From positions 772,709 through 836,708 of the forward strand of contig NZ_CANMZM010000003.1 of assembly GCF_947502395.1 (NCBI RefSeq): 64,000 bases of DNA. Direction: 5' to 3'. The notes below the pieces were generated by a model. It saw only the letters and a program-made list of their open reading frames with translations, did not search any database and had not been told where the DNA came from. The stretch comes from an uncultured Erythrobacter sp. Lineage in GTDB: Bacteria > Pseudomonadota > Alphaproteobacteria > Sphingomonadales > Sphingomonadaceae. The first letter of the stretch is position 1; every line of letters starts with the position of its first letter. The position numbers and the translations under genes were made by a program. Of the stretch, positions 1 through 7,181 are shown piece by piece.

Positions 1-2
1 AA

Positions 3-803
3 GTGATCTTCACCAGTGGTGCAAGCGAGGCCCTATGGATCGCTCTCAATCGTGCAAAGGCCACGCGCCGAATTGTCAGCGCCGTAGAGCATGACGCAGT
101 GTTTCGCGCGGCGCCTGATGCGAAGATATCCAAGGACGAAAGCGTGTTTGACACGGATACGCTCCTGGCGGTGCAGCATGTCAATTCCGAGGCCGGTGTC
201 ATCAACCCAGTCTCCGCAATGCGCGAGACGCTCAAATCAACAGGAGCGATTCTACTCTCAGACTGCGCGCAATCGGCGGGCAAGCTGACCCTGCCGGACG
301 CGGACTTGCTGGTGGTTTCGGCTCACAAGCTGGGCGGTCCGATCGGGATTGGCGCGCTGCTGGTGCGTGATTTCAACCTGATCGAACCGATGGGAGGGCA
401 CGAGCGCGGATACCGCCAGGGGACCGAGAATATGCCAGCTGCGCTCGGCTTTGCGAGCGCGCTTGAGGCGGGTGAATGGACGACCACAGCGGAAGAGCGG
501 GCAAACTTCGCCAAAGAATTGGGCGATGACCTTCTCACCTTTGGCGATCAGACCGATTACATCTTCGCGCTCGCCCACCCTTCGATCAGCGCGCAAGCTC
601 TGTTGATCCGGCTCGATGGACAAGGGATTGCAGTCTCTGCCGGAAGCGCGTGTTCTTCGGGCACGCTCAAGAAGAGCCGGGTGCTTGATGCCTTTGGCGT
701 GAGCGATGTGGTGGCAGCGCGCACAATCCGGGTTAGTCTTGGGTGGAATACGACCACGGCAGAACTCGACCGATTCTTGGAGGCATGGAAATCACTCGCC
801 TGA
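3..803 (+). CDS. Cysteine desulfurase family protein (5' truncated by window edge)
   Basis: A PLP-dependent class V aminotransferase fold protein that would take sulfur from L-cysteine as a persulfide for Fe-S cluster or other thio-cofactor assembly. The visible 266 residues hold the PLP-binding lysine in SAHKLGGP (about residue 109) and the sulfur-carrying cysteine in SAGSACSSG (about 217). Family members are about 350-380 residues, so roughly the first 60-90 residues lie before the window. The GTG at position 3 is therefore unlikely to be the true start. A second desulfurase and a ferredoxin follow on the same strand, separated from this gene by a palindromic repeat. Whether it is a true desulfurase or a selenocysteine-lyase-like member cannot be decided from sequence alone. 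Confidence 0.88.
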   Translation: MIFTSGASEALWIALNRAKATRRIVSAVEHDAVFRAAPDAKISKDESVFDTDTLLAVQHVNSEAGVINPVSAMRETLKSTGAILLSDCAQSAGKLTLPDADLLVVSAHKLGGPIGIGALLVRDFNLIEPMGGHERGYRQGTENMPAALGFASALEAGEWTTTAEERANFAKELGDDLLTFGDQTDYIFALAHPSISAQALLIRLDGQGIAVSAGSACSSGTLKKSRVLDAFGVSDVVAARTIRVSLGWNTTTAELDRFLEAWKSLA

Positions 804-806
804 TTT

Positions 807-891
807 GTCACTGCGAGGAGCCGCAGGCGACGCGGCAATCCAGCCTAGCAGGGTGCGGCGCTCTGGATTGCTTAGCTTTGCTCGCAATGAC
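807..891. repeat. Extragenic palindromic repeat
   Basis: Imperfect inverted repeat between the two desulfurase genes. GTCACTGCGAG at 807-817 pairs with CTCGCAATGAC at 881-891, and GCAATCCAG at 835-843 pairs with CTGGATTGC at 863-871. Elements of the form GTCATTGCGAG...GCAATCCAG...CTGGATTGC...CTCGCAATGAC are scattered in many alphaproteobacterial genomes. It lies within an open frame extending upstream of the second desulfurase, which argues that the real start of that gene is downstream at 910. Confidence 0.75.
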
Positions 892-909
892 GCATATAAT
901 GGTAGTTCA

Positions 910-2013
910 ATGATCTATCTCGATTACCAAGCTACTACACCGCTCGCCCCTGAAGCCCGTGAGGCGATGCTAAGGCACCTTGAGGGTCCAGATGGCACCG
1001 GCTTCGGCAATCCCCACAGCGCGCATAAACTCGGTCGACAGGCCGCGGCTGCAATTGAAGTCACGCGCGAGAAAGTCGCCGCGCTCTTCCCCCACGGCGG
1101 TCAGGTGATCTTCACCAGCGGGGCAACCGAAGCGCTCAACACGGTTTTGCGGGGCACGACCGGTGACGTACTGACCTTCGCAACCGAGCATTCTGCCGTG
1201 CGCGATGGGAAAGGGCCCGTGAACGCGGAAGGGCGCGACTTCGACATCTTGCCAGTGCAACATGATGGTATAGCGGACCTCGACGCACTGGATGCAGCCG
1301 TGAACACCAACACCAGGCTCATCGCTGCGATGGCGGTCAACAACGAAATCGGTGTCACCCATCCCTTGGGTGACATTGCCGCGATTGCCCGGCAGCATGA
1401 TGCCCTGATGTTGGTGGATGGCGTGCAAGCTTTTGGACGGGTCAACCTGACTGATTGCCCGGCGGACTTCATCGCTATGTCTGCTCACAAGATCCACGGC
1501 CCGAAGGGGATAGGGGCCTTGTGGCTGCGCGAGGGGACAAGTGTCGATCCACTCACCTTCGGTGGCGGGCAGGAAGCCGGGCTTCGATCCGGCACATTGA
1601 GCCCTGCGCTTATCGCGGGACTGGGCGCGGCTGCAGCGCTTGCACAATCTCGGATGGAGGAGGACGCTGCGCATGTCGAAACGCTGTGGGCCCGCGCGTG
1701 CGAGCACTTCGATCACTGGACCCTTAACGGCAGCGCCGATGAGCGCTGGCACGGCAATATGAACATTCGCAAAGACGGGCTCGATGTCGCGCGCCTTATG
1801 TCGGACTGCCGCGACATTATGTTCTCCGCAGGAAGCGCATGTGCAAGCGGCACTGGACGCCCAAGCCATGTGCTTAAGGCCATCGGGCTCACTGATGTTC
1901 AGGCGAAAAGCTCGATCCGGCTGGGCTGGGGGCGTTACACCACGCTAGAAGACATCGACGAGGCTGCCAAGACGATCTTAGCTGCCGCAAAAGATCAAGA
2001 GCTTTGGGACTGA
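910..2013 (+). CDS. Cysteine desulfurase (IscS/NifS-like)
   Basis: A 367-residue class V aminotransferase that would release sulfur from cysteine for Fe-S cluster assembly. MIYLDYQATTPL at the N-terminus is typical of NifS/IscS proteins. The PLP lysine is in SAHKIHGPKG (K194) and the active cysteine in SAGSACASG (C311). The frame is open from 706, but the ATG at 910 gives the canonical N-terminus, and the extra upstream residues would come from the palindromic repeat. A [2Fe-2S] ferredoxin starts 4 bases after the stop, so the two are probably co-transcribed. It is clearly diverged from the preceding desulfurase, so the pair is not a recent duplication. Confidence 0.93.
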   Translation: MIYLDYQATTPLAPEAREAMLRHLEGPDGTGFGNPHSAHKLGRQAAAAIEVTREKVAALFPHGGQVIFTSGATEALNTVLRGTTGDVLTFATEHSAVRDGKGPVNAEGRDFDILPVQHDGIADLDALDAAVNTNTRLIAAMAVNNEIGVTHPLGDIAAIARQHDALMLVDGVQAFGRVNLTDCPADFIAMSAHKIHGPKGIGALWLREGTSVDPLTFGGGQEAGLRSGTLSPALIAGLGAAAALAQSRMEEDAAHVETLWARACEHFDHWTLNGSADERWHGNMNIRKDGLDVARLMSDCRDIMFSAGSACASGTGRPSHVLKAIGLTDVQAKSSIRLGWGRYTTLEDIDEAAKTILAAAKDQELWD

Positions 2014-2017
2014 TTTC

Positions 2018-2353
2018 ATGACAATCAAAGTGACCTTTATCGATCCCAAAGGATCGCCTGTGGCATGTGAAGGCGAGGTGGGAGACAATTTGTTGAAGCT
2101 TGGTCAGGCTGCCGGGCTCCCGCTTGAAGGGACGTGCGAGGGGCAGATGGCGTGCTCCACTTGTCATGTGATTGTCGCGGCGCAATGGTTCGATAAACTC
2201 GGCGAGGCTTCCGAAGAGGAAGAGGACATGCTCGATTTTGCAGCTGGCGCTCGACGCACCTCGCGCCTGTCATGCCAGATTGACCTTACCCAAGAGATGG
2301 ACGGTTTAACCGTCAGCGTTCCGGGCGAAAGCCACGATGCAAGAGGCCTGTAA
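2018..2353 (+). CDS. [2Fe-2S] ferredoxin, adrenodoxin type
   Basis: A 111-residue electron carrier of the Isc/adrenodoxin ferredoxin class. The four cluster ligands are visible as C40-x5-C46-x2-C49 (CEGQMACSTC) and C86 (RLSCQ), the standard spacing. The acidic stretch EEEEDMLD after the third ligand is the usual partner-docking region. It starts 4 bases after the cysteine desulfurase stop, which points to a shared transcript and a role in Fe-S assembly or in reducing a nearby oxidoreductase. Length matches the family. Confidence 0.93.
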   Translation: MTIKVTFIDPKGSPVACEGEVGDNLLKLGQAAGLPLEGTCEGQMACSTCHVIVAAQWFDKLGEASEEEEDMLDFAAGARRTSRLSCQIDLTQEMDGLTVSVPGESHDARGL

Positions 2354-2540
2354 GAAGCTCAGCTAAGGAGCCCAATGAGGGGCCGCGAGCTTCTGAAGAC
2401 GGGAATTATAACGATCCTGTCTGAATAGGCGATTAAGCCAATCCTAAACAGTGGTAAAATTTCCCAATCCTTGTGTTTGGGCCCACTTCGCGTGTCTGGC
2501 TGATGTGTAAAAACCCCTAAATTCTGCCGTTTTTCGAGTT

Positions 2541-2556
2541 TGGCACGGTGTCTGCA
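2541..2556 (+). promoter_or_regulatory. Sigma-54-like promoter (-24/-12)
   Basis: TGGCACGGTGTCTGCA matches the RpoN consensus TGGCAC-N5-TTGCA with one mismatch (C for the first T of TTGC). GG at 2542-2543 and GC at 2554-2555 are exactly 10 bases apart, the spacing sigma-54 requires. Transcription would begin near 2567, about 60 bases before the first of four small peptide genes. No activator site was identified upstream. Confidence 0.5.
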
Positions 2557-2626
2557 AGGCAGTTGGCATACAGCGGAAACAACCCGCAAATGACCAAAGT
2601 AACCTTATCAGACCGGAGACCGAACC

Positions 2627-2734
2627 ATGACCAACACACTGAACAACTTCGCCGCAGCTGCTTTCTCAATCATCGTTTCAACTAGCCTGCTTGCCTACGC
2701 AATCGTTCCGGCAAGCCCCACAATATTTGCTTAA
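2627..2734 (+). CDS. Tandem hydrophobic micropeptide, copy 1
   Basis: A 35-residue peptide of unknown function: polar N-terminus (MTNTLNN), an alanine-rich hydrophobic stretch long enough for one membrane helix (about residues 8-27), then the conserved tail PASPTIFA. The ATG is preceded by CCGGAGAC as a possible ribosome site. It is the first of four head-to-tail paralogues, and the pattern NN-(L/F)-x-AAAFS-x3-(S/T)-x-SL-(L/F)-AYAI-x-PASP-x2-FA is shared by copies 1-3. Conservation at protein level despite different codons supports real translation. I do not recognise the family. Confidence 0.7.
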   Translation: MTNTLNNFAAAAFSIIVSTSLLAYAIVPASPTIFA

Positions 2735-2775
2735 TCTCAAGTACCACAAACGCACTCACTTAAAGGAAATTCAAA

Positions 2776-2883
2776 ATGACTATCGCTCAAAACAACCTTC
2801 TCGCCGCAGCCTTTTCAGTCGCAGTGACCGCAAGCCTGCTCGCCTACGCTATCCTTCCAGCAAGCCCCGCTGCTTTTGCCTAA
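2776..2883 (+). CDS. Tandem hydrophobic micropeptide, copy 2
   Basis: A 35-residue paralogue of the preceding peptide, starting 41 bases after its stop. It begins MTIAQNNLLAAAFS, has one predicted membrane helix containing SLLAYAI, and ends PASPAAFA. AAAGGAAA upstream of the ATG is a plausible ribosome site. Synonymous differences from copies 1 and 3 are spread along the gene while the motif is kept, the pattern expected of selected coding sequence. Function unknown. Confidence 0.75.
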   Translation: MTIAQNNLLAAAFSVAVTASLLAYAILPASPAAFA

Positions 2884-2923
2884 TTGCTGGTAAGATAAAG
2901 CTCTAAATCAAAGGCCCCTTACA

Positions 2924-3031
2924 ATGACCATTGCCACTAATAACCTCCTCGCCGCTGCTTTCTCAGTTGTTATCTCGGCTAGCCTGTTTGCCTATGCCAT
3001 CGTACCCGCCAGCCCACTTGGTTTCGCCTAA
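2924..3031 (+). CDS. Tandem hydrophobic micropeptide, copy 3
   Basis: A 35-residue paralogue, 40 bases after copy 2. It begins MTIATNNLLAAAFS, has a single hydrophobic helix with SLFAYAIV, and ends PASPLGFA. It is closest to copy 2 (same first four residues and NNLLAAAFSV). No strong ribosome site is visible; the upstream sequence is AAAGGCCCCTTACA. Function unknown; a small single-pass membrane or secreted peptide by composition. Confidence 0.72.
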   Translation: MTIATNNLLAAAFSVVISASLFAYAIVPASPLGFA

Positions 3032-3079
3032 TCGCTGACGGGTTCCGGAAGCCCCCGACCATAATGCCGGAGACCCAAA

Positions 3080-3184
3080 ATGCCCCGAACCAATACCCTC
3101 TTCGCCGCCGCCCTTTCCGTCTTCTCAACCACCGCAGTCTTTGCCTCCGCGATAATCTTAGGGAACCCCGGCATCCTCGCTTGA
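3080..3184 (+). CDS. Tandem hydrophobic micropeptide, copy 4 (divergent)
   Basis: A 34-residue peptide, 48 bases after copy 3, and the most divergent of the four. It keeps N-T-L-F-AAA-L-S-V near the N-terminus and a hydrophobic helix, but the C-terminal PASP tail is changed to LGNPGILA. CCGGAGACCC upstream of the ATG is close to the leader of copy 1 (CCGGAGACCG). A terminator follows 30 bases after the stop, which closes the four-gene unit. Confidence 0.65.
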   Translation: MPRTNTLFAAALSVFSTTAVFASAIILGNPGILA

Positions 3185-3214
3185 TCCGCTAAAGGCACAC
3201 AACAGTCCCCTTAA

Positions 3215-3258
3215 GGGCGCATCGGCTCCTCTCCCCTATGGCCGATGCGCCCCTTTTT
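3215..3258 (+). terminator. Rho-independent terminator after micropeptide array
   Basis: GGGCGCATCGGC at 3215-3226 pairs perfectly with GCCGATGCGCCC at 3241-3252 (12 bp, 14-base loop), followed by a run of five T at 3254-3258. There is no T-run on the minus side, so it acts on plus-strand transcription and marks the end of the micropeptide operon. Confidence 0.88.
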
Positions 3259-3322
3259 CTGGGGCTCGCGCATTGCTTCATTCATTCGAAAATTTGGATG
3301 TGACGCGGGAGAACTATCGCTG

Positions 3323-3688
3323 TTAATCGTCAGAGAGTTCCGCGCTGAGGTCATTCAACGCTTCATCCAGCTCGATACTTTGACGCACCTTCTCGATCAC
3401 TCTCCAGGGAGCCATCGGGAGCAGTTGTTTCGCGCGTTCGCCGTCATTCGACAACAGCACAAAGGGTATATGCAAGTCGTGGAGATGCTGTGCGATTGCA
3501 GTGCTTGGACCGTCCAGCAATGTGAAGTTGAGGGTAGCGCAGTCCGGTCTGGCATCTGCGATCATCTCTTTCGCCTGGTCAGTAGATCGAGCGATGCCTG
3601 CCACGATGTGGCCTGCATCCTCCACGGTGTAGGAGATGTCTCGGGCGATCAGAACATCGTCTTCTATGATCAGAACTTTGAGCGCCAT
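3323..3688 (-). CDS. Single-domain response regulator lacking the phospho-acceptor Asp
   Basis: A 121-residue stand-alone receiver domain with no output domain. The acidic pocket E9-D10-D11 (IIEDD), the switch serine S80 (FVLLSND) and a lysine near K100 (VIEKV) are present. The residue aligned to the phosphorylated aspartate is N54 in CATLNFTLLDG. Related proteins usually read LxD(V/I)NLxDG here. Established knowledge is that such pseudo-receivers signal without phosphorylation or act as sinks or adaptors; which applies here is unknown. It is convergent with the micropeptide operon and divergent from parC. The ATG at 3688 is the only sensible start. Confidence 0.82.
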   Translation of the reverse strand: MALKVLIIEDDVLIARDISYTVEDAGHIVAGIARSTDQAKEMIADARPDCATLNFTLLDGPSTAIAQHLHDLHIPFVLLSNDGERAKQLLPMAPWRVIEKVRQSIELDEALNDLSAELSDD

Positions 3689-3898
3689 TCATAATACCTT
3701 CCTCGTGGCTGTGCCGCATTGGCCGGTCCGAAGCGCCAATTGCTCCAGCTCAGAGGTACCACCCTTTCGTTATTGAAAATTCCGCAATTCATTCAAATTT
3801 GTCGAAATCCTGTACATTTTTTTGCAACTCATATCAGTCTATCTATTCCTGTGGAAATGCCTCTCCCGCACCAAGCGATGGCTTGCTAAGCGGGATGC

Positions 3899-6190
3899 AT
3901 GGCTGATCCCGCGACTACTGACGAAACAGATCCGTTCGATGCGATTGTCGATGCGCCTTTTGATGCGGCGTTGTCTGAACGTTATCTTGTGTATGCGCTC
4001 TCGACGATCACCGCGCGTTCGCTTCCTGACCTTCGCGATGGGTTAAAGCCGGTTCATCGGCGGCTGTTGTGGACGATGCGCCAGTTGAAGCTTTCGCCGG
4101 ACAGCACCTATAAGAAATCTGCCCGCGTTGTAGGTGAGGTGATCGGTAAATATCACCCGCACGGCGATACAGCGGCCTACGACGCGATGGTTCGCCTCGC
4201 TCAGGATTTCTCACTCAGATACCCTCTCGTGCAAGGGCAAGGGAACTTCGGCAATATCGACGGCGATAATGCTGCGGCCTATCGCTATACCGAAGCCCGC
4301 CTGACCAAGACTGCGATCCAGCTGATGGAAGGGCTGGACGCAGGCACGGTTGACTTCATCCCGACATACAATGGCGAGGAAGAAGAGCCGGAATTGATGC
4401 CGGGGCTCTTCCCCAATCTCCTCGCCAATGGGGCCAGCGGGATTGCGGTGGGCATGGCGACCAATATCCCGTCGCACAATGCCGCCGAAGTGATTGATGC
4501 GACGCTTGAACTGATCGACAATCCGCATGTCGAGCATGAGCGCCTGATGGAGTTGATGCAGGGGCCAGATTTTGCAACCGGCGGCCAGCTGGTGGATAGC
4601 TCTAAGGTGATTTCAGAGGCTTATCGCACCGGCCGCGGGAGTTTCCGTTTGCGCGGTGTGTTTAACGCGCCAGAGGCCGAGAAGTCCGAGGATCAGGCGG
4701 CTGGGATCGAGCGCCTTGGCGGCGGGCAATGGCAATTGGTCATCACCGAAATCCCGTACCAAGTGCAGAAGGGCAAGCTGATCGAGCAGATCGCTCAGGC
4801 GATTGCGGATAAAAAGCTGCCCATTCTCGACGACGTTCGCGACGAGTCAGATGAGAGTATCCGGATCGTGCTGGTCCCGCGCTCGCGCAATGTGGACCCT
4901 GATTTGCTCAAAGAGAGCATCTTCAAGCTTACCGACATGGAGACCCGCTTTGGTCTCAATATGAATGTCCTGGATGCGACGCGCACACCCATGGTGATGG
5001 GGCTGAAGGAGCTACTCCAGAACTGGACTGCCGCGCAGATCGAGATCCTTCAACGCCGAACACAGCATCGCCTCGACCAGATTGCGCGGCGTTTGGAACT
5101 GGTCGAAGGCTACATCACAGCCTTCCTCAATCTTGACCGGGTGATCGAAATCATCCGTTACGAGGATGAGCCCAAGCAAGTGATGATGGCCGAGTTCAAG
5201 CTGACTGATCGCCAGGCCGAAGCTATCCTCAACATGCGCCTGCGGTCTTTGCGCAAGCTTGAGGAGATGGAACTGCGCACAGAGAAGGACACACTTCTCA
5301 AAGAGCAGGACGAGCTTAACAAGCTCCTTGAAAGCCCTGCACGCCAGCGCACGCGCCTTAAGAAAGACCTGCGCGCCATCCGCAAGGATTATGCCGAGGA
5401 CACTGCCCTTGGCGCACGCCGCACACGGATCGAAGAGGCCGCGCCTGCGGTTGAATTCTCGATGGATGCGATGATCGAGAAAGAGCCTGTAACAGTGATC
5501 CTATCCCAGAAGGGGTGGATCAGAGGCGCGAAGGGTCACGTCGATCTGGACCAAGAGTTCAAATATAAAGAAGGCGACGCGCTTGCCTTCATCCTCCACG
5601 CGCAAACCACGGATAAGCTTCTGATTGCGGGGTCTGATGGCCGGTTCTACACCCTTGGGTGCGACAAGCTTCCTGGTGCGCGCGGCTTTGGTGAACCGGT
5701 TCGCAATATGATCGACCTTCCATCCGAATCCAGCATCGCTTCAATGTTGGTGCACAAGCCCGAAGGCCGGCTGCTGCTCGCATCCAGCATCGGTAAGGGC
5801 TTTATCGCAGAGACCAAAGAGCTGATTGCGGAGACTAAGAAGGGCAAGCAGGTGGTGAACCTTAAGGGCGACGCCAAATTGCAAGTGATCCGCGAGATTC
5901 CCGAAGGGCATGATCACGTTGCAGCGGTCGGTGAAAACCGCAAACTGATCGTCTTCAATATGGAAGAGATGCCCGTGATGGCACGCGGGCAAGGCGTAAT
6001 GCTACAACGTTATCGTGATGGAGGTCTGTCCGATGCGACCACATTCACCCTTAACGAAGGGCTGAGCTGGCAAATGGGGGGGTCGGGAGAGCGCACGCGC
6101 ACCGAGAGCGAGATTTGGCAGTGGAAGGTCGCGCGCGGTGCCGCTGGACGCATGCCTCCACAAGGGTTCCCCAAGAACAATCGGTTCTAG
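3899..6190 (+). CDS. parC: DNA topoisomerase IV subunit A
   Basis: A 763-residue type IIA topoisomerase subunit that cleaves and passes DNA duplexes to decatenate replicated chromosomes, working with ParE. The N-terminal breakage-reunion domain starts SERYLVYALSTITARSLPDLRDGLKPVHRR. The catalytic tyrosine lies in AAYRYTEARL. The C-terminal beta-pinwheel is shorter than that of GyrA and lacks a clear GyrA box, which favours ParC. In the quinolone-contact helix (HPHGDTAAYDAM) the position equal to E. coli ParC Ser80 is Thr and Glu84 is Asp. An earlier ATG at 3895 is out of frame and stops at once, so 3899 is the start. Confidence 0.93.
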   Translation: MADPATTDETDPFDAIVDAPFDAALSERYLVYALSTITARSLPDLRDGLKPVHRRLLWTMRQLKLSPDSTYKKSARVVGEVIGKYHPHGDTAAYDAMVRLAQDFSLRYPLVQGQGNFGNIDGDNAAAYRYTEARLTKTAIQLMEGLDAGTVDFIPTYNGEEEEPELMPGLFPNLLANGASGIAVGMATNIPSHNAAEVIDATLELIDNPHVEHERLMELMQGPDFATGGQLVDSSKVISEAYRTGRGSFRLRGVFNAPEAEKSEDQAAGIERLGGGQWQLVITEIPYQVQKGKLIEQIAQAIADKKLPILDDVRDESDESIRIVLVPRSRNVDPDLLKESIFKLTDMETRFGLNMNVLDATRTPMVMGLKELLQNWTAAQIEILQRRTQHRLDQIARRLELVEGYITAFLNLDRVIEIIRYEDEPKQVMMAEFKLTDRQAEAILNMRLRSLRKLEEMELRTEKDTLLKEQDELNKLLESPARQRTRLKKDLRAIRKDYAEDTALGARRTRIEEAAPAVEFSMDAMIEKEPVTVILSQKGWIRGAKGHVDLDQEFKYKEGDALAFILHAQTTDKLLIAGSDGRFYTLGCDKLPGARGFGEPVRNMIDLPSESSIASMLVHKPEGRLLLASSIGKGFIAETKELIAETKKGKQVVNLKGDAKLQVIREIPEGHDHVAAVGENRKLIVFNMEEMPVMARGQGVMLQRYRDGGLSDATTFTLNEGLSWQMGGSGERTRTESEIWQWKVARGAAGRMPPQGFPKNNRF

Positions 6191-6308
6191 GGCGCTTTGT
6201 TCTGCGCGCGCCCATCCGGACGCGTTTCCTCGCTAGACGTCCTCCGCTTCGTTACGCTTCGACTCCACCCTTGCAACTCGCTCCGCGAGTTGATTGTCCC
6301 CAAACAAA

Positions 6309-6340
6309 AGCCGCGGCCATCATCCCCGATGGCCGCGGCT
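6309..6340 (-). terminator. Rho-independent terminator
   Basis: Perfect 12-bp inverted repeat AGCCGCGGCCAT / ATGGCCGCGGCT with an 8-base loop. Read on the minus strand it is followed by TTTTGTTTG, so it ends transcription of the secreted-protein gene at 6389-6928. It may also stop readthrough from parC on the other strand. Confidence 0.8.
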
Positions 6341-6388
6341 CTGAAGGAGGCCCCCGCTGGGAAGGCCCTTGCAGATTGTCAGCAATGC

Positions 6389-6928
6389 CTAGCCACCTTG
6401 GACGGCCGCCATGATGTCAGCGAGATTGGCGCGCGCGACCAGTTGATCCTCGGCATCGAGCGCGAAGAAACCGCGTGGTAGTGTCACAAGACCAACATCG
6501 TCATTGGTGACCACCACGTTGGCTGCATCAAGCTCGCTGATGGTGCCGAGTGGCATTGCATCGGCGGTAATGACAGCGGAGCCGACGGTCAAAGCAGCAT
6601 TGAGTTTAGCGGCGGCTTCGGCTTCGGCAGCGGCTTGAGCTTCAGCCGCAGCTTCAGCCTGAGCCATCTGTTGGTCCATCAGGCCATTGACTTGAGCCTG
6701 CGTCGCGTTGATCGTCCATTTGCCTTCGCGCTCGGCGAGCAAGTTAAGCGGCAGCGGAGCCTTGTGCTTACCGGTGTCGATTGTGACGGTCGTGCCGTCA
6801 TTGCTTTCCACAGTACCGACTGGAGCGTCATCATTACCGAAAACGGTCGCGCCAACGTCTTGTGCGTTTGCTGCGATTGGGGTTGCGGCGATAGCTGTGG
6901 CGAAGAGTGCCAGTTTTGCAAATTTCAT
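6389..6928 (-). CDS. Secreted alanine-rich protein of unknown function
   Basis: A 179-residue protein with a clear Sec signal peptide (MKFAKLALFATAIAATPIAANA, cleaved before QD). The mature part has two similar beta-rich segments: GATVFGNDDAPVGTVESNDGTTVTIDTG near the N-terminus and GSAVITADAMPLGTISELDAANVVVTNDD near the C-terminus. Between them lies an Ala/Glu-rich, probably helical or coiled stretch (about residues 90-110). The repeated segments recall PRC-barrel-like modules, but I cannot assign the family. Single transcription unit closed by the terminator at 6309. Confidence 0.75.
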   Translation of the reverse strand: MKFAKLALFATAIAATPIAANAQDVGATVFGNDDAPVGTVESNDGTTVTIDTGKHKAPLPLNLLAEREGKWTINATQAQVNGLMDQQMAQAEAAAEAQAAAEAEAAAKLNAALTVGSAVITADAMPLGTISELDAANVVVTNDDVGLVTLPRGFFALDAEDQLVARANLADIMAAVQGG

Positions 6929-7181
6929 TCTTCAGTTCACTCCAGTTAGTTCCAAAAATCGAGAGGCACCACGGCCGAAAGCGAGCGTGGCGCGGGCGCG
7001 GCGACAGAACTGCATTCTGGCACGCAGCCGTCTTGCAGGTCAGCAACCGTGGGAGCACACACTTTGAACGAATGTCCAAAATACGCGGTGGTCCCCGTAA
7101 GAGGTGAGGGCTCGTGTGGCAAGCCAGCGACCGAAGCCTATCCCTAATCCGCCGCTCGTGAAGCTCGCCTTAACGTAAACG

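Noticed and set aside
706-909. Longer N-terminus for the second cysteine desulfurase
   Set aside because: These codons come from the extragenic palindrome and the end of the first gene; MIYLDYQATTPL at 910 is the family start.
970-1869. Minus-strand open frame of 299 codons over the desulfurase
   Set aside because: Antisense to a clear enzyme gene; composition and Cys/Arg-rich content are typical of a shadow frame in GC-rich DNA.
3245-3694. Plus-strand open frame of 149 codons
   Set aside because: It is the antisense shadow of the receiver gene and has no family motif or ribosome site.
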